Below the pieces are notes generated by a model. It saw nothing but the letters and a program-made list of their open reading frames with translations, did no database searches and was not told where the DNA came from. The position numbers were made by a program, and so were the translations under genes. From NCBI GenBank assembly GCA_038232935.1, contig JBBSMX010000043.1:1-28721 (forward strand): a stretch of 28,721 bases of DNA, in the 5' to 3' direction. The DNA comes from JBBSMX01 sp038232935 (GTDB taxonomy: Bacteria; Bacteroidota; Rhodothermia; Rhodothermales; JANQRZ01). Numbering within the stretch: position 1 is the stretch's first letter; each line of letters begins with the position of its first letter. This document shows, piece by piece, positions 7,888 through 14,804 of the stretch.

Positions 7888-8379
7888 TCACGTGTCGAGG
7901 TGGACCACCTCGGCCTGCTTCGCCACGCCGCCTTCCACCACGAGGCGGACGCAGGTCTTGACGGTGTGGAAACCCTGCTGTCCGGCCGCGCCGGGGTTGA
8001 GGTAGAGCATCCCGCCGAGCGCGTTCACCCGCTCAATGCGGAGGATGTGGCTGTGACCGCAGATGAATACGTCCGGCCGCTCCCTGCCCAGCAGCGGCCC
8101 GATCCCCTTCGGCCAGCGCCCCGGCCGACCGCCGATGTGCGTCATCAGGAACCGCAGCCCGTCGGTCTTGAACCGCTGGACCTCCGGCGCGCGGTGGCGG
8201 ATCGCCTGCCCGTCCACGTTCCCGAACACGGCACGGACGGGCGCGACGGCCTCCAGCGCATCCAGCACCTCCGGCGTTCCCACGTCGCCCGCGTGGAGGA
8301 TCAGGTCCACGTTCGCCAGCACCTCCGGCAGCGCCGGGTGGAAGTAGTTGTGCGTGTCCGAGAGGATGCCGAGGGTCAT
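7888..8379 (-). CDS. YfcE/MJ0936-family metallophosphodiesterase
   Basis: 163-aa single-domain calcineurin-like phosphoesterase, predicted to cleave phosphodiesters or phosphomonoesters with two metal ions in the cytosol. All metal-binding motifs are present: SDTH at residues 7-10, GDVG with Asp32, GNVD with Asn54, the TH of MTHIGG (His81) and GHSH at 108-111. Length is normal for the YfcE group. Start at ATG 8379 is fixed by MTLGILSDTHNYF, where the fold begins. A perfect TAnnTTTG box (TAGGTTTG) lies 42 nt upstream. The physiological substrate of this family is generally unclear. Confidence 0.9.
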   Translation of the reverse strand: MTLGILSDTHNYFHPALPEVLANVDLILHAGDVGTPEVLDALEAVAPVRAVFGNVDGQAIRHRAPEVQRFKTDGLRFLMTHIGGRPGRWPKGIGPLLGRERPDVFICGHSHILRIERVNALGGMLYLNPGAAGQQGFHTVKTCVRLVVEGGVAKQAEVVHLDT

Positions 8380-8413
8380 GGAGGAGCGCGTCGAGAGGGA
8401 GGCGAGGCAGCCC

Positions 8414-8421
8414 CAAACCTA
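8414..8421 (-). promoter_or_regulatory. Bacteroidota-type -7 box TAGGTTTG
   Basis: Minus-strand TAGGTTTG matches the TAnnTTTG consensus exactly, 42 nt before the phosphodiesterase ATG. No clear -33 TTTG is seen. Confidence 0.5.
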
Positions 8422-8444
8422 CGCGCCGCCGCCCGCATTAGCGC

Positions 8445-9434
8445 TCAGCGCAGCGTCAGGCGGAGGCCGAAGCGGAGGTTCTGAAAGCGCGGCCCCCACG
8501 TGTCCGTCTCGCCCTCGGCGTCCACCCACGTCACCATCGGGACGCTGGCGAACGGCGAGAACTGGTAGCCCGGCCGGTTCAGCTCGAACCCGCCCCGGAC
8601 CCAACCGACGCCGCCGCGATAGCTGCTCTGCTCGACGGCGGCCTCCTCGGTCCCGTCCCCCTCTCCTTCGCCTTCGTCGAACGGGCGCGAGGCGACGAGG
8701 TCGTAGTCCATCGCCTCGCCGAGGAGGGTCAGGAAGAAGTTGCTCCCGGCCGGGTCGAAGTGGAGGTTGTGGCCCCACATCACGTGGATCTCCTTGCCGA
8801 TGGCGCGGGTCCGCACGAACTCCGGGTCGGCGGCGGCGACCTCGACGCCGATTGTCCCTGCCTCTGCATCCACTTGCAGCCGCTCGTAGCCGACGTGCGC
8901 CTGCCGCAATCCAATCGCGAAGTCCGACGAGATCAGCGGCGAGAGGTTCGAGGTCGAGACGAACGCGATGTCCGTCTGGCGGAAGCCGAGCCCGCCCTCG
9001 TTGACGGGGTCCACGGCAATCCGAACGGCGTAGTCCGTGTTCTCGTTGTGCCAGTACGGCTTGACGACGATCCAGCTCAGCCGGACCGGCCCGCCGCCGA
9101 GCTGGCTCGTGAGACCGCCGCTGACATCGAAGATGCCACTGACGTCGATCTGCCGTACGAGGGTGTAGTCGAGCCGGAACGAGAGCGCGAGGGGGCCGCG
9201 CTGGTCCGCCTCCGCGTTCTGCCGGAATGGGCTGGCCGAGCGGTAGTACACCTCGCCAGAGAGCGCGAACCCGTCGTAGAACGCTCGCCGCGCCGACTCC
9301 TCCTGATAGAACGGATCGAGCACGTCGAACGGCCGCTGCGCCACCACGACGCCGGGCAGGAGGAAGGCCGCCACGGCGACGGCGCGCGCGCAACGCCACC
9401 GAAGAGCTCTGCGGATCGAGAGTGCTTGAGCCAT
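8445..9434 (-). CDS. Predicted outer-membrane beta-barrel protein
   Basis: 329-aa protein with a signal peptide of about 33 residues (basic start RRALRWRCARAV, hydrophobic core, cleavage near VVVAQ). The mature part alternates amphipathic strands with polar turns (LSGEVYYRSASPF, LALSFRLDYTLV, AHVGYERLQVDAE) and ends in FGLRLTLR, with an aromatic/hydrophobic C-terminal strand of the kind recognised by BamA. An acidic loop with repeated EG near residue 255 is likely surface exposed. No characterised family is recognised; it could be a porin-like or structural barrel. Monocistronic, ending 10 bases before a convergent-free gap to the phosphodiesterase start region. ATG 9434 gives the best signal peptide. 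Confidence 0.7.
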   Translation of the reverse strand: MAQALSIRRALRWRCARAVAVAAFLLPGVVVAQRPFDVLDPFYQEESARRAFYDGFALSGEVYYRSASPFRQNAEADQRGPLALSFRLDYTLVRQIDVSGIFDVSGGLTSQLGGGPVRLSWIVVKPYWHNENTDYAVRIAVDPVNEGGLGFRQTDIAFVSTSNLSPLISSDFAIGLRQAHVGYERLQVDAEAGTIGVEVAAADPEFVRTRAIGKEIHVMWGHNLHFDPAGSNFFLTLLGEAMDYDLVASRPFDEGEGEGDGTEEAAVEQSSYRGGVGWVRGGFELNRPGYQFSPFASVPMVTWVDAEGETDTWGPRFQNLRFGLRLTLR

Positions 9435-9470
9435 AACGGGAGACCGACTGGGTACGAACGTGCTACGCTT

Positions 9471-10157
9471 CTACAATGTAAGCGTTTCCCCGGGTGCCAA
9501 CACACGCGCCTTTATTCCTGCGTCGTCCATCAGCCGGGCGAACGTGTCAGGGTCGCCGGTGAGGGCGGGGAAGGTGCCGTAGTGGAGGGGAACCGTCTGC
9601 TTCGGTTTCAGCATCTGTGCAGACCGCACGGCCTCGGCCGGCCCCATCGTGAAGCCGTCACCGATGGGCATCAGGCACAGGTCGAGGTCGTACTCCTCGC
9701 CGGTCCACGCCATCTCGGCGAAGCGGCACGTGTCGCCTGTGTTGTAGATCGTCTTGCCTTCAATCTGGAGAATGAAGCCGTTGGGATTGCCGCCGTACGT
9801 CCCGTCTGGGAAGGACGAGCTGTGGCGGGCGTAGGTCTGGATCACACGGCCCCACGCGAAGTCGTGCGCGCCGCCCGTGTTCATCGGGTGGACGTTCGCG
9901 TGGTCGTGCTGCTGCTGGGCGTAGTTCGTGATCTCATAGTTGGCGACGAGCAGCGCCCCGGTCCGAGCGAGGATACCGGGCGCATCGCCCCAGTGGTCGC
10001 CGTGGGCGTGGGTGAGCAGGACTACGTTCGGATCGAGGTCGCCGGGCGCGACGACGCCCTCGGCGTGGGTGTTGCCGGTGATGAACGGGTCGAAGAGGAG
10101 CGTCGTCCCGTCCGTCTCGATCTGAAAGGCGGAATGGCCGAAGTAAGTGAGCTTCAT
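9471..10157 (-). CDS. UPF0173 metal-dependent hydrolase (metallo-beta-lactamase fold)
   Basis: 228-aa cytosolic protein of the UPF0173 (YtkL-like) family. MKLTYFGHSAFQIE opens the fold, HAHGDHWGD at residues 50-58 is the two-zinc motif, and further ligands appear in ARHSSS, YNTGDT and VPLHYGTFPAL near the C-terminus, the usual family pattern. Substrate is unknown for most members; some relatives act on lactones or nucleotide-like esters. The ATG at 10157 is set by family homology, although the frame continues upstream. A TATTTTTG -7 box lies 43 nt before it. Confidence 0.9.
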   Translation of the reverse strand: MKLTYFGHSAFQIETDGTTLLFDPFITGNTHAEGVVAPGDLDPNVVLLTHAHGDHWGDAPGILARTGALLVANYEITNYAQQQHDHANVHPMNTGGAHDFAWGRVIQTYARHSSSFPDGTYGGNPNGFILQIEGKTIYNTGDTCRFAEMAWTGEEYDLDLCLMPIGDGFTMGPAEAVRSAQMLKPKQTVPLHYGTFPALTGDPDTFARLMDDAGIKARVLAPGETLTL

Positions 10158-10192
10158 GACGAGAGGGGGCGCGTGGAGAAGAGCGTGGTCCC

Positions 10193-10200
10193 CAAAAATA
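10193..10200 (-). promoter_or_regulatory. Bacteroidota-type -7 box TATTTTTG
   Basis: Minus-strand TATTTTTG fits TAnnTTTG exactly and stands 43 nt before the UPF0173 ATG in an AT-rich patch unusual for this GC-rich sequence. No -33 element is evident. Confidence 0.5.
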
Positions 10201-10258
10201 TAGGCCCGCCCCGCGCTCGCGGCGAGCCCTCCCGTCGTCCCGAGCGCTGACGCGTGAT

Positions 10259-11923
10259 TTACCGCGTCAGCGTCATCTTGTGGGCCGCGCTGCCCTCCGG
10301 CGATTCGAGCCGGACGAAGTAGATCCCGCTCGGCAGCCCGTCCGGCTCGAAGCGGTACTCGTGCCGGCCCGCCGGCTGCGTGTCGTCCACGAGCACGGCG
10401 ACGCGCGTCCCGGAGACATCCCACACCGAGAGCCGGACGGGCGACGACTCGGCGAGGTCGTAGGTGATGACCGTGCTGCTGCGGAACGGGTTCGGCGAGT
10501 TGCCGACGATGGCGACGGCGGCCCCCTCACCCGTCCCGAGTCCGAGCTTGATGGTGCCGGACACGCGCTCCGCCCCGCCCGTCGCCGACTGCCGGATGCG
10601 GTAGTAGAGCACCTGCCCGTCCGGGGGCAGGTCGGTGTGGGCGAAGCGGGCCGATCCGCTCGCCGTTTCCCCGACCCGCTCCGCCGCCCGCACCGTGCCG
10701 ACGGTTTCGAAGCGCTGGCCGTCGGTGGAGCGCTCCACGAGGAACTCGTCCGCGCGGCGGTCCTTCGTCTCCCACGTCAGCGTCACGATGCCCTGCCGCA
10801 CCGACGCCTCCAGCGACTCCACGGGGAAGACGAACGAGAGGCTGGACGGAACCCGGACCCGCGTCGTCGGAACCTCCACGAGCGCGTCGGGCGGAATCGG
10901 CTCGTCGAAGCTCAGCCGGAAAACCCCGGGGGGGACGGCGTCGAGCGGGACGCGCATGGTGCGCCGCAGTGTGACGGCAGACCGGGCGGCGTTCCAGAGG
11001 CGCAACTCGTCGAGGTAGCCGGAGAAGATGCGCGGCTGCGCGACGCCGGGGCGCTCCGGGCGACCGCCGAGCACGAGCGACATCGTGTTGAGTGTGCCCG
11101 GCACCTCCTCGCTGCGCAGCGAGTCCACGGGCAAGCCGTCCACGAACAGCCGCGCCCATCCCGCAAACGGATCGTTCACGACGGCGACGTGATGCCAGCG
11201 CCCATCAGCGACGGGTGCCGGCGAGGTCATCGCCTCATGCCGGCCCGGTCGCCCCCGATAGAACACCAGACGGCCGCGCCCGTCGATGACGACTTCGAGC
11301 GGGTACGGCCGCTCCTCATTCCCGTCCCACGTCGAGAGCACGATCTCGTTCAGCCCGACGGTTTTGAGCCACGTCTCCAGCGTGAGCGGGTCGCGCGGGT
11401 CGAGGCTCGGCAGGGCGCGGCGGCGTAGGGTAATGGGCCGAGCCTCTCCTTCGAGGTGGAACGCTCGGTTCTGGCCGGTCGCCATGGCCTCGCGCACGTA
11501 CACCTGCCACTCGACCTCTCCCGAAGGCTGCGGCTGTCCATTCAAAATCGGCGCGACCCGCACCGTCTGGTACCCGAGCGTCGGCCCTGCCTTGAGCCCC
11601 ACGACGAGCATCTGAGCACTGCGTAACGGCTGTGTGGCCGTAGCCTCGGCCTCCCCGACCTCGCTGGTCACGCTCAACGCTACCGGAACGGCGGTGCCTG
11701 AGCGGATAGCCTCGACGCTCCGAACGGTCCACCCTGTGGGCACCTCGATGCGGAAGCCCTCTACGGGTTCCACCCCGCCCCATCGCACGAACGCGTTCAC
11801 ACGCTGCCCCGCATCTAGCGGTTCAGCCGCCCGGTCGACCGCAAGCTGCCCGAGCGCGAGGGGCGCGCAGAGCAGAGCGACTAGGACCAGACAGAGCGTA
11901 CCAATGGGGCGTATAGCGCTCAA
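10259..11923 (-). CDS. Secreted LamG/concanavalin-like protein with T9SS sorting domain
   Basis: 554-aa exported protein. From the TTG at 11923 the chain begins with a clear signal peptide (SAIRPIGTLCLVLVALLCAP, cleavage near ALGQ). The middle, about residues 165-345, is a LamG-like jelly roll with the familiar PLTLETWLK, RWHHVAVVNDP, ARLFVDGLPVDS and YLDELRLWNAARS blocks. A fibronectin III-like stretch follows (VTLTWETKDRRADEFLVERS). The C-terminus is a type IX sorting domain: NSPNPFRSSTVI, VRLSVWDVSGTRVAVL, LPSGIYFVRLES. The same frame is open to an ATG at 12031, but that would put 36 basic residues before the signal peptide, and a TACCTT -7 box lies between the two, so TTG is preferred. 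Probably binds or coats carbohydrate or protein on the cell surface. Confidence 0.85.
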   Translation of the reverse strand: MSAIRPIGTLCLVLVALLCAPLALGQLAVDRAAEPLDAGQRVNAFVRWGGVEPVEGFRIEVPTGWTVRSVEAIRSGTAVPVALSVTSEVGEAEATATQPLRSAQMLVVGLKAGPTLGYQTVRVAPILNGQPQPSGEVEWQVYVREAMATGQNRAFHLEGEARPITLRRRALPSLDPRDPLTLETWLKTVGLNEIVLSTWDGNEERPYPLEVVIDGRGRLVFYRGRPGRHEAMTSPAPVADGRWHHVAVVNDPFAGWARLFVDGLPVDSLRSEEVPGTLNTMSLVLGGRPERPGVAQPRIFSGYLDELRLWNAARSAVTLRRTMRVPLDAVPPGVFRLSFDEPIPPDALVEVPTTRVRVPSSLSFVFPVESLEASVRQGIVTLTWETKDRRADEFLVERSTDGQRFETVGTVRAAERVGETASGSARFAHTDLPPDGQVLYYRIRQSATGGAERVSGTIKLGLGTGEGAAVAIVGNSPNPFRSSTVITYDLAESSPVRLSVWDVSGTRVAVLVDDTQPAGRHEYRFEPDGLPSGIYFVRLESPEGSAAHKMTLTR

Positions 11924-11978
11924 AAGTCGGAGGGTGGGGGAAGAAGCAGAGGCCGCAGGTCCAACGAGGCGACGGCCC

Positions 11979-11986
11979 CTAAGGTA
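11979..11986 (-). promoter_or_regulatory. Putative -7 box TACCTTAG inside the longer open frame
   Basis: CTCTACCTTAG on the minus strand resembles CTCTACCTTCG before uppP (17393-17400). It lies 63 nt before the preferred TTG start and downstream of the ATG at 12031, which argues for the shorter protein. Confidence 0.3.
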
Positions 11987-12092
11987 GAGCCGTCGCCGGA
12001 ACGAAGTCAACCTGATAACGCGGGACCCCATCCCTTCGTACTTCTAGCCTCTTCGACCTCCCCTGCCCGAGAGCGAGAAGGCCCACGGCACC

Positions 12093-12176
12093 GCTACAGC
12101 CGCTCTTTGCGTTCGAGGTAGAGCGAGCGGAAGCGCATCGTCGCCGTCTTGGCCGTCTGGTCGGTGAACCAGTAGT
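12093..12176. repeat. Direct repeat, left copy (ecsC 3' end)
   Basis: 84 bases identical to 13912-13995 except at two positions, in the same orientation. The two copies enclose 1,735 bp holding a PIN toxin, its interrupted antitoxin and an insertion sequence. Confidence 0.9.
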
Positions 12177-12195
12177 CGGTTTTCGCATTCATCAT
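12094..12195 (-). pseudogene. Detached copy of the 3' end of the ecsC-like gene
   Basis: A 33-codon frame (ATG at 12195, TAG at 12094-12096) encodes DYWFTDQTAKTAT and ends RSLYLERKERL, the same C-terminus as the EcsC-like protein whose stop is at 13913. The nucleotide match runs over 84 bp with two differences. Nothing else of the gene is present, so this is a fragment, not a functional gene. Together with the intact copy it brackets the toxin-antitoxin/IS segment. Confidence 0.85.
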
Positions 12196-12244
12196 TCTCC
12201 GGGACCCGGACCGTGGCGGTAAATCTGGCGGCCTGACGGCGCGA

Positions 12245-12643
12245 TTACGGAAAGGTCGCGGGTATCGCTTCGCTACCGTGCCGCCGGTAGAACAGAAAAT
12301 CGCTGTCCTGCGTGATGACTTCGCAATCCTCGTACTGCTCGCTCATTCGCACGATGCAAGCATCGGCAAAGCTCATGGGCCGGTCGGCGTACTGCTCGAC
12401 CAAGTACCCAATGTGCTCTTCCTCACCGTTGGCGGTGTAGGAGATTCGCAGTGTCCCGTTTCTGAGAAGTTGAACGACCGGAGCGGCGGCTTTGACGAGA
12501 AAACAGGCCTCAGTAATGACCGCCTCGCAGGTGTGCAACACTGGGAACCGCCTGAATTGCTCGACGGCCCAAGCGTGGTGCTGCTCACGCCGATTGAGGA
12601 AGGCGACGGTGGGGCCGGTATCTACGATGCCGACCGGATTCAC
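12245..12643 (-). CDS. PIN-domain toxin (VapC-like ribonuclease)
   Basis: 132-aa PIN-domain protein, predicted Mg-dependent RNase toxin of a type II toxin-antitoxin pair. The acidic residues of the fold are visible: Asp8 in GIVDTGP, Glu45 in VITEACFL, Asp94 in SFADACIV and Asp113/Asp115 in TQDSDFLFY. Length is normal. It starts at a GTG (12641-12643) whose GTGA overlaps the stop of the upstream antitoxin by 4 bases, a standard coupled arrangement. Because the antitoxin gene has been split by an insertion sequence, the toxin has lost its coupled partner; it may be unexpressed, weakly expressed from the IS end, or neutralised by another antitoxin. No inactivating change is seen in the toxin itself. 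Confidence 0.85.
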   Translation of the reverse strand: MNPVGIVDTGPTVAFLNRREQHHAWAVEQFRRFPVLHTCEAVITEACFLVKAAAPVVQLLRNGTLRISYTANGEEEHIGYLVEQYADRPMSFADACIVRMSEQYEDCEVITQDSDFLFYRRHGSEAIPATFP

Positions 12644-12937
12644 GATAGCGAATCCCGACCAAACCCTTCCATATGGGCGGGGTTACTACCCAGATCGTGC
12701 GGGCCTTCGATGCTCCCGGCCAGATGCTTGCTTTTCTCGTAGGCGCTCGGTTCAGTCGGTGCACCGTCGCCTGTGCTGATACTCTGCTCGTCGCGGCGCA
12801 ACTCCTCGATGAGGCGCTGCTTGTCCCGCCGAGGAAGCTGCCGGGCTGCTTGGATGATTTCTTCTAGGGCGTGTGGACAATGGTAAAGTCGCTTCCCGTT
12901 TCGGACGATCTCTCGGCATTCACACCTGACTGCCGAT

Positions 12938-13725
12938 ATGGAACGCTACGCCATCTCCGACCGCACCTGGGAGGCCCTCGCACTGCTGCTCCCAGGACGC
13001 GCCGGGACCTCCGGCCGCAACGCGGCCAACAACCGCCTCTTCATCGACGCCGTCGTCTGGGTGCTCCGCAACGGCGGGCCGTGGCGCGACCTCCCGCAAC
13101 GCTTCGGCAACTGGAACTCGACTTGGCGCCGGTTCGACCGCTGGAGCACGAGCGGCGTCTGGCTCCGGCTCTTCGAAGCGATGCAGGAGGCCGATCTCGA
13201 ATGGATCATGATCGACTCGACGACCGTCCGGGCACATCAGCACGCTGCTGGTGCCCGAAAGGGCGGGCGGACGCCCGCCCAGGGGATCCGCCCGACACCG
13301 CCGCCGCCCGCGAAGGGCTCGGCCGTAGCCGTGGCGGCCTGACGACGAAGGTCCACGCCACCTGCGACGCCCTCGGCAATCCGGTCCGGGTGCTGATCAC
13401 GCCGGGCCAGCGCAACGACATCACGCAAGCCGAGGTGCTCATCGACGGCTTCGAGACGGAGGCGGTGCTCGCCGACAAGGGCTACGACTCGAACGACCTC
13501 GTGGAGCAGATCGCCGAGGCCGGCGCTGCGGTCGTGATCCCACCGAAGAAGAACCGAGTCGAGGCTCGGTGCTACGATGCGAACCTGTACGCGGACCGGA
13601 ACAAGATCGAGCGCTTCTTCAACCGTCTGAAGCAGTACCGCCGGGTGGCGACGCGCTACGAGAAGACGGGCCGGAACTACCTCAGCATGGTGTTTCTGTC
13701 CTCGACGCTCATCTCGCTCCGATGA
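12938..13725 (+). CDS. IS5-family transposase made by -1 frameshifting
   Basis: DDE transposase in two overlapping frames. The first frame (ATG 12938 to 13342) carries the DUF4096-like start MERYAISDRTWEALALLLPG and the first catalytic Asp in IMIDSTTVRAHQH. The second frame (stop 13723-13725) carries LGRSRGGLTTKVHA, the second Asp in VLADKGYDSND, and the Glu motif NKIERFFNRLKQYRR. A -1 slip on A-AAG at 13258-13261, directly before a strong hairpin, would join them into about 262 residues, normal for the family. The second frame ends one base inside the right terminal repeat. A plain frameshift mutation is the alternative. Confidence 0.85.
13256..13280 (+). promoter_or_regulatory. Probable programmed -1 frameshift site and hairpin
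   Basis: CGA-AAG-GG allows the Lys tRNA to slip from AAG to AAA. Immediately after, GGGCGGGC (13261-13268) pairs perfectly with GCCCGCCC (13273-13280) around a 4-nt loop. The hairpin abuts the slip site, whereas stimulatory hairpins are usually a few bases farther downstream, so the mechanism is inferred. Confidence 0.55.
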
Positions 13726-13748
13726 TTGTCCACACGCCCTAGGCTCAT

Positions 13749-13911
13749 GGTCTTTCCTCCATCGTTCAACGACTTACTTCATCGGCTCCGGTACCGCAAT
13801 GTTTCCGGTGCCCGTAGGGACGTGTCCCCACGCTCGGTCATTTCCTTCTGGTAGCCGGCTTTCGAGCTTGGCATGGGAAGCACCGTTTGACTGTCGAGAA
13901 ACGATACGCTG
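13749..13911 (-). promoter_or_regulatory. Upstream region of the toxin-antitoxin operon with possible operator
   Basis: Non-coding stretch between the antitoxin start and the ecsC repeat. It contains a palindrome-like GGGACgtGTCCC at 13817-13828, a plausible antitoxin operator since such antitoxins repress their own promoter through palindromes. No clear promoter boxes are recognised. Confidence 0.3.
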
Positions 13912-13995
13912 GCTACAGGCGCTCTTTGCGTTCGAGGTAGAGCGAGCGGAAGAGCATCGTCGCCGTCTTGGCCGTCTGGTCGGTGAACCAGTAGT
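13912..13995. repeat. Direct repeat, right copy (inside the intact ecsC-like gene)
   Basis: The intact partner of the repeat at 12093-12176; it codes for the last 27 or so residues and stop codon of the EcsC-like protein. Confidence 0.9.
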
Positions 13996-14731
13996 TCACG
14001 CCGGCCCCGATCACCGCCCCGGCCACGGGGATGAGTTGGCCGAGCTTGCGGGCCGCGAGGTTCTTCGCCAGCTCGCGCGGGACGTGGCGGTTCTGGTCGC
14101 GGAAGGTGCCCGAGACGCGGCGGCCCCGATACCCCGTCTCGTGCGCGAAGGCGGCGGCGGCCACGCTCAGCTCGCGCACCGCGTCGTTCTTCGCCTGCTG
14201 GCTGCCGCTCGCGGCGACGTTGTAGATCGCGATGACGAGCGGCTTGAACTCGGGCTTGCGGAGGGGGAAGCCGTAGGCCCCGCCGATCTGCTGGATCACG
14301 CGGAAGTTGATCGTGAAGAGCAGCGGGATGTCGGCGGCGATGAAGAGCGGGCCGCCGAGGCTCGTCCCGCCGCCTTCGATGGCGGCGAGGATGGCGTTCT
14401 GGTTGAAGAACTCGCGCGCGAGCGGGTCGAGCTCTTCGAGCGGCTGGTCCCGCAGGTCGTCCACGGTGTCCGCGTCGAGGCCGAGGGCGCGGGCCTTCTC
14501 CAGCACGTCGTCCTCCTCGTAGGTCCACTCCGAAGCGTCGTTGAGCACGCCGAGGCCGTCGACGATCGCGTCGGAGAGCCGGTCCACGAGCTCCACCGGC
14601 ACGACCTGGTCGAAGGCCCAGTCGACGGGCTTCATCGCGAAGTCGATGGCCTGCTGGAGGAAGGAGGACTCGCCGTGCTGCCAGCGTTCGATCTCGCGCT
14701 GGGCTTGCTTCTCGTACTCGGTCAGACGCAT
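13913..14731 (-). CDS. EcsC-family protein
   Basis: 272-aa protein of the EcsC family (named after the third gene of the Bacillus ecs locus; biochemical role unclear). Typical features: an amphipathic start MRLTEYEKQAQREIERW, a central EGGGTSLGGPLFIAADIP, LLFTINFRVIQQIGGAYGF core, and a late hydrophobic LIPVAGAVIGAGVNYWF segment that is likely membrane-associated. ATG 14731 is chosen on family homology; a longer open frame upstream is low complexity and overlaps a hairpin. The last codons are duplicated 1.8 kb downstream. It follows the sigma54-type regulator gene on the same strand with 73 bp between them and may be cotranscribed. Confidence 0.85.
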   Translation of the reverse strand: MRLTEYEKQAQREIERWQHGESSFLQQAIDFAMKPVDWAFDQVVPVELVDRLSDAIVDGLGVLNDASEWTYEEDDVLEKARALGLDADTVDDLRDQPLEELDPLAREFFNQNAILAAIEGGGTSLGGPLFIAADIPLLFTINFRVIQQIGGAYGFPLRKPEFKPLVIAIYNVAASGSQQAKNDAVRELSVAAAAFAHETGYRGRRVSGTFRDQNRHVPRELAKNLAARKLGQLIPVAGAVIGAGVNYWFTDQTAKTATMLFRSLYLERKERL

Positions 14732-14738
14732 GGGGTGC

Positions 14739-14798
14739 TGAGTTCTGGGTGAGGGGTCGTGAGCGGGGAGGTCCTCAAAACTCACAGCCCAGAACTCA
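14739..14798 (-). repeat. Inverted repeat between the response regulator and ecsC-like genes
   Basis: TGAGTTCTGGG at 14739-14749 pairs perfectly with 14788-14798 (11 bp). Inside, GTGAG and CTCAC can form a second stem. The structure ends 7 bases before the ecsC-like ATG and starts 6 bases after the upstream stop, so it may terminate or attenuate the first gene or control translation of the second. No T-run follows. Confidence 0.55.
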
Positions 14799-14804
14799 CC
14801 ACCA

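Larger units (their letters stand above)
12868..13738 (+). mobile_element. IS5-family (IS427-like) insertion sequence, 871 bp
   Basis: Complete small insertion sequence with perfect terminal inverted repeats GGCGTGTGGACAAT at both ends. It is flanked by CTAG at 12864-12867 and 13739-13742; the duplicated target can be read as TA or as CTAG because of base sharing with the ends. Target type, size, and a two-frame transposase all suit the IS427 group of IS5. Both ends and the transposase look intact, suggesting a recent and possibly active copy. It interrupts an antitoxin gene. Confidence 0.92.
12640..13748 (-). pseudogene. Antitoxin gene split by an insertion sequence at codon 3
   Basis: The minus-strand frame ending at 12640 reads LEEIIQAARQLPRRDKQ, then RLIEELRRDEQ, a small charged protein typical of VapB-like antitoxins, but its start is missing at the left IS end. 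Removing 12868-13738 and one CTAG copy joins ATG-AGC (13743-13748) in frame to this piece and recreates a 77-aa protein beginning MSLEEIIQ, with GGAGG at 13756-13760 as ribosome-binding site. This exact reconstruction shows that the gene was intact before the insertion. In the present sequence the frame runs from the IS end without any ATG, GTG or TTG, so normal translation is lost. Its stop overlaps the toxin start. Confidence 0.85.

Noticed and set aside
9484..9500. TGGCAC-like half of a sigma54 promoter on the minus strand
   Set aside because: No GC at the -12 position with correct spacing, so it does not fit the -24/-12 consensus.
11979..12188. A 69-codon minus-strand frame
   Set aside because: It overlaps the ecsC fragment in the wrong frame; the sequence match shows that the meaningful frame is 12094-12195.
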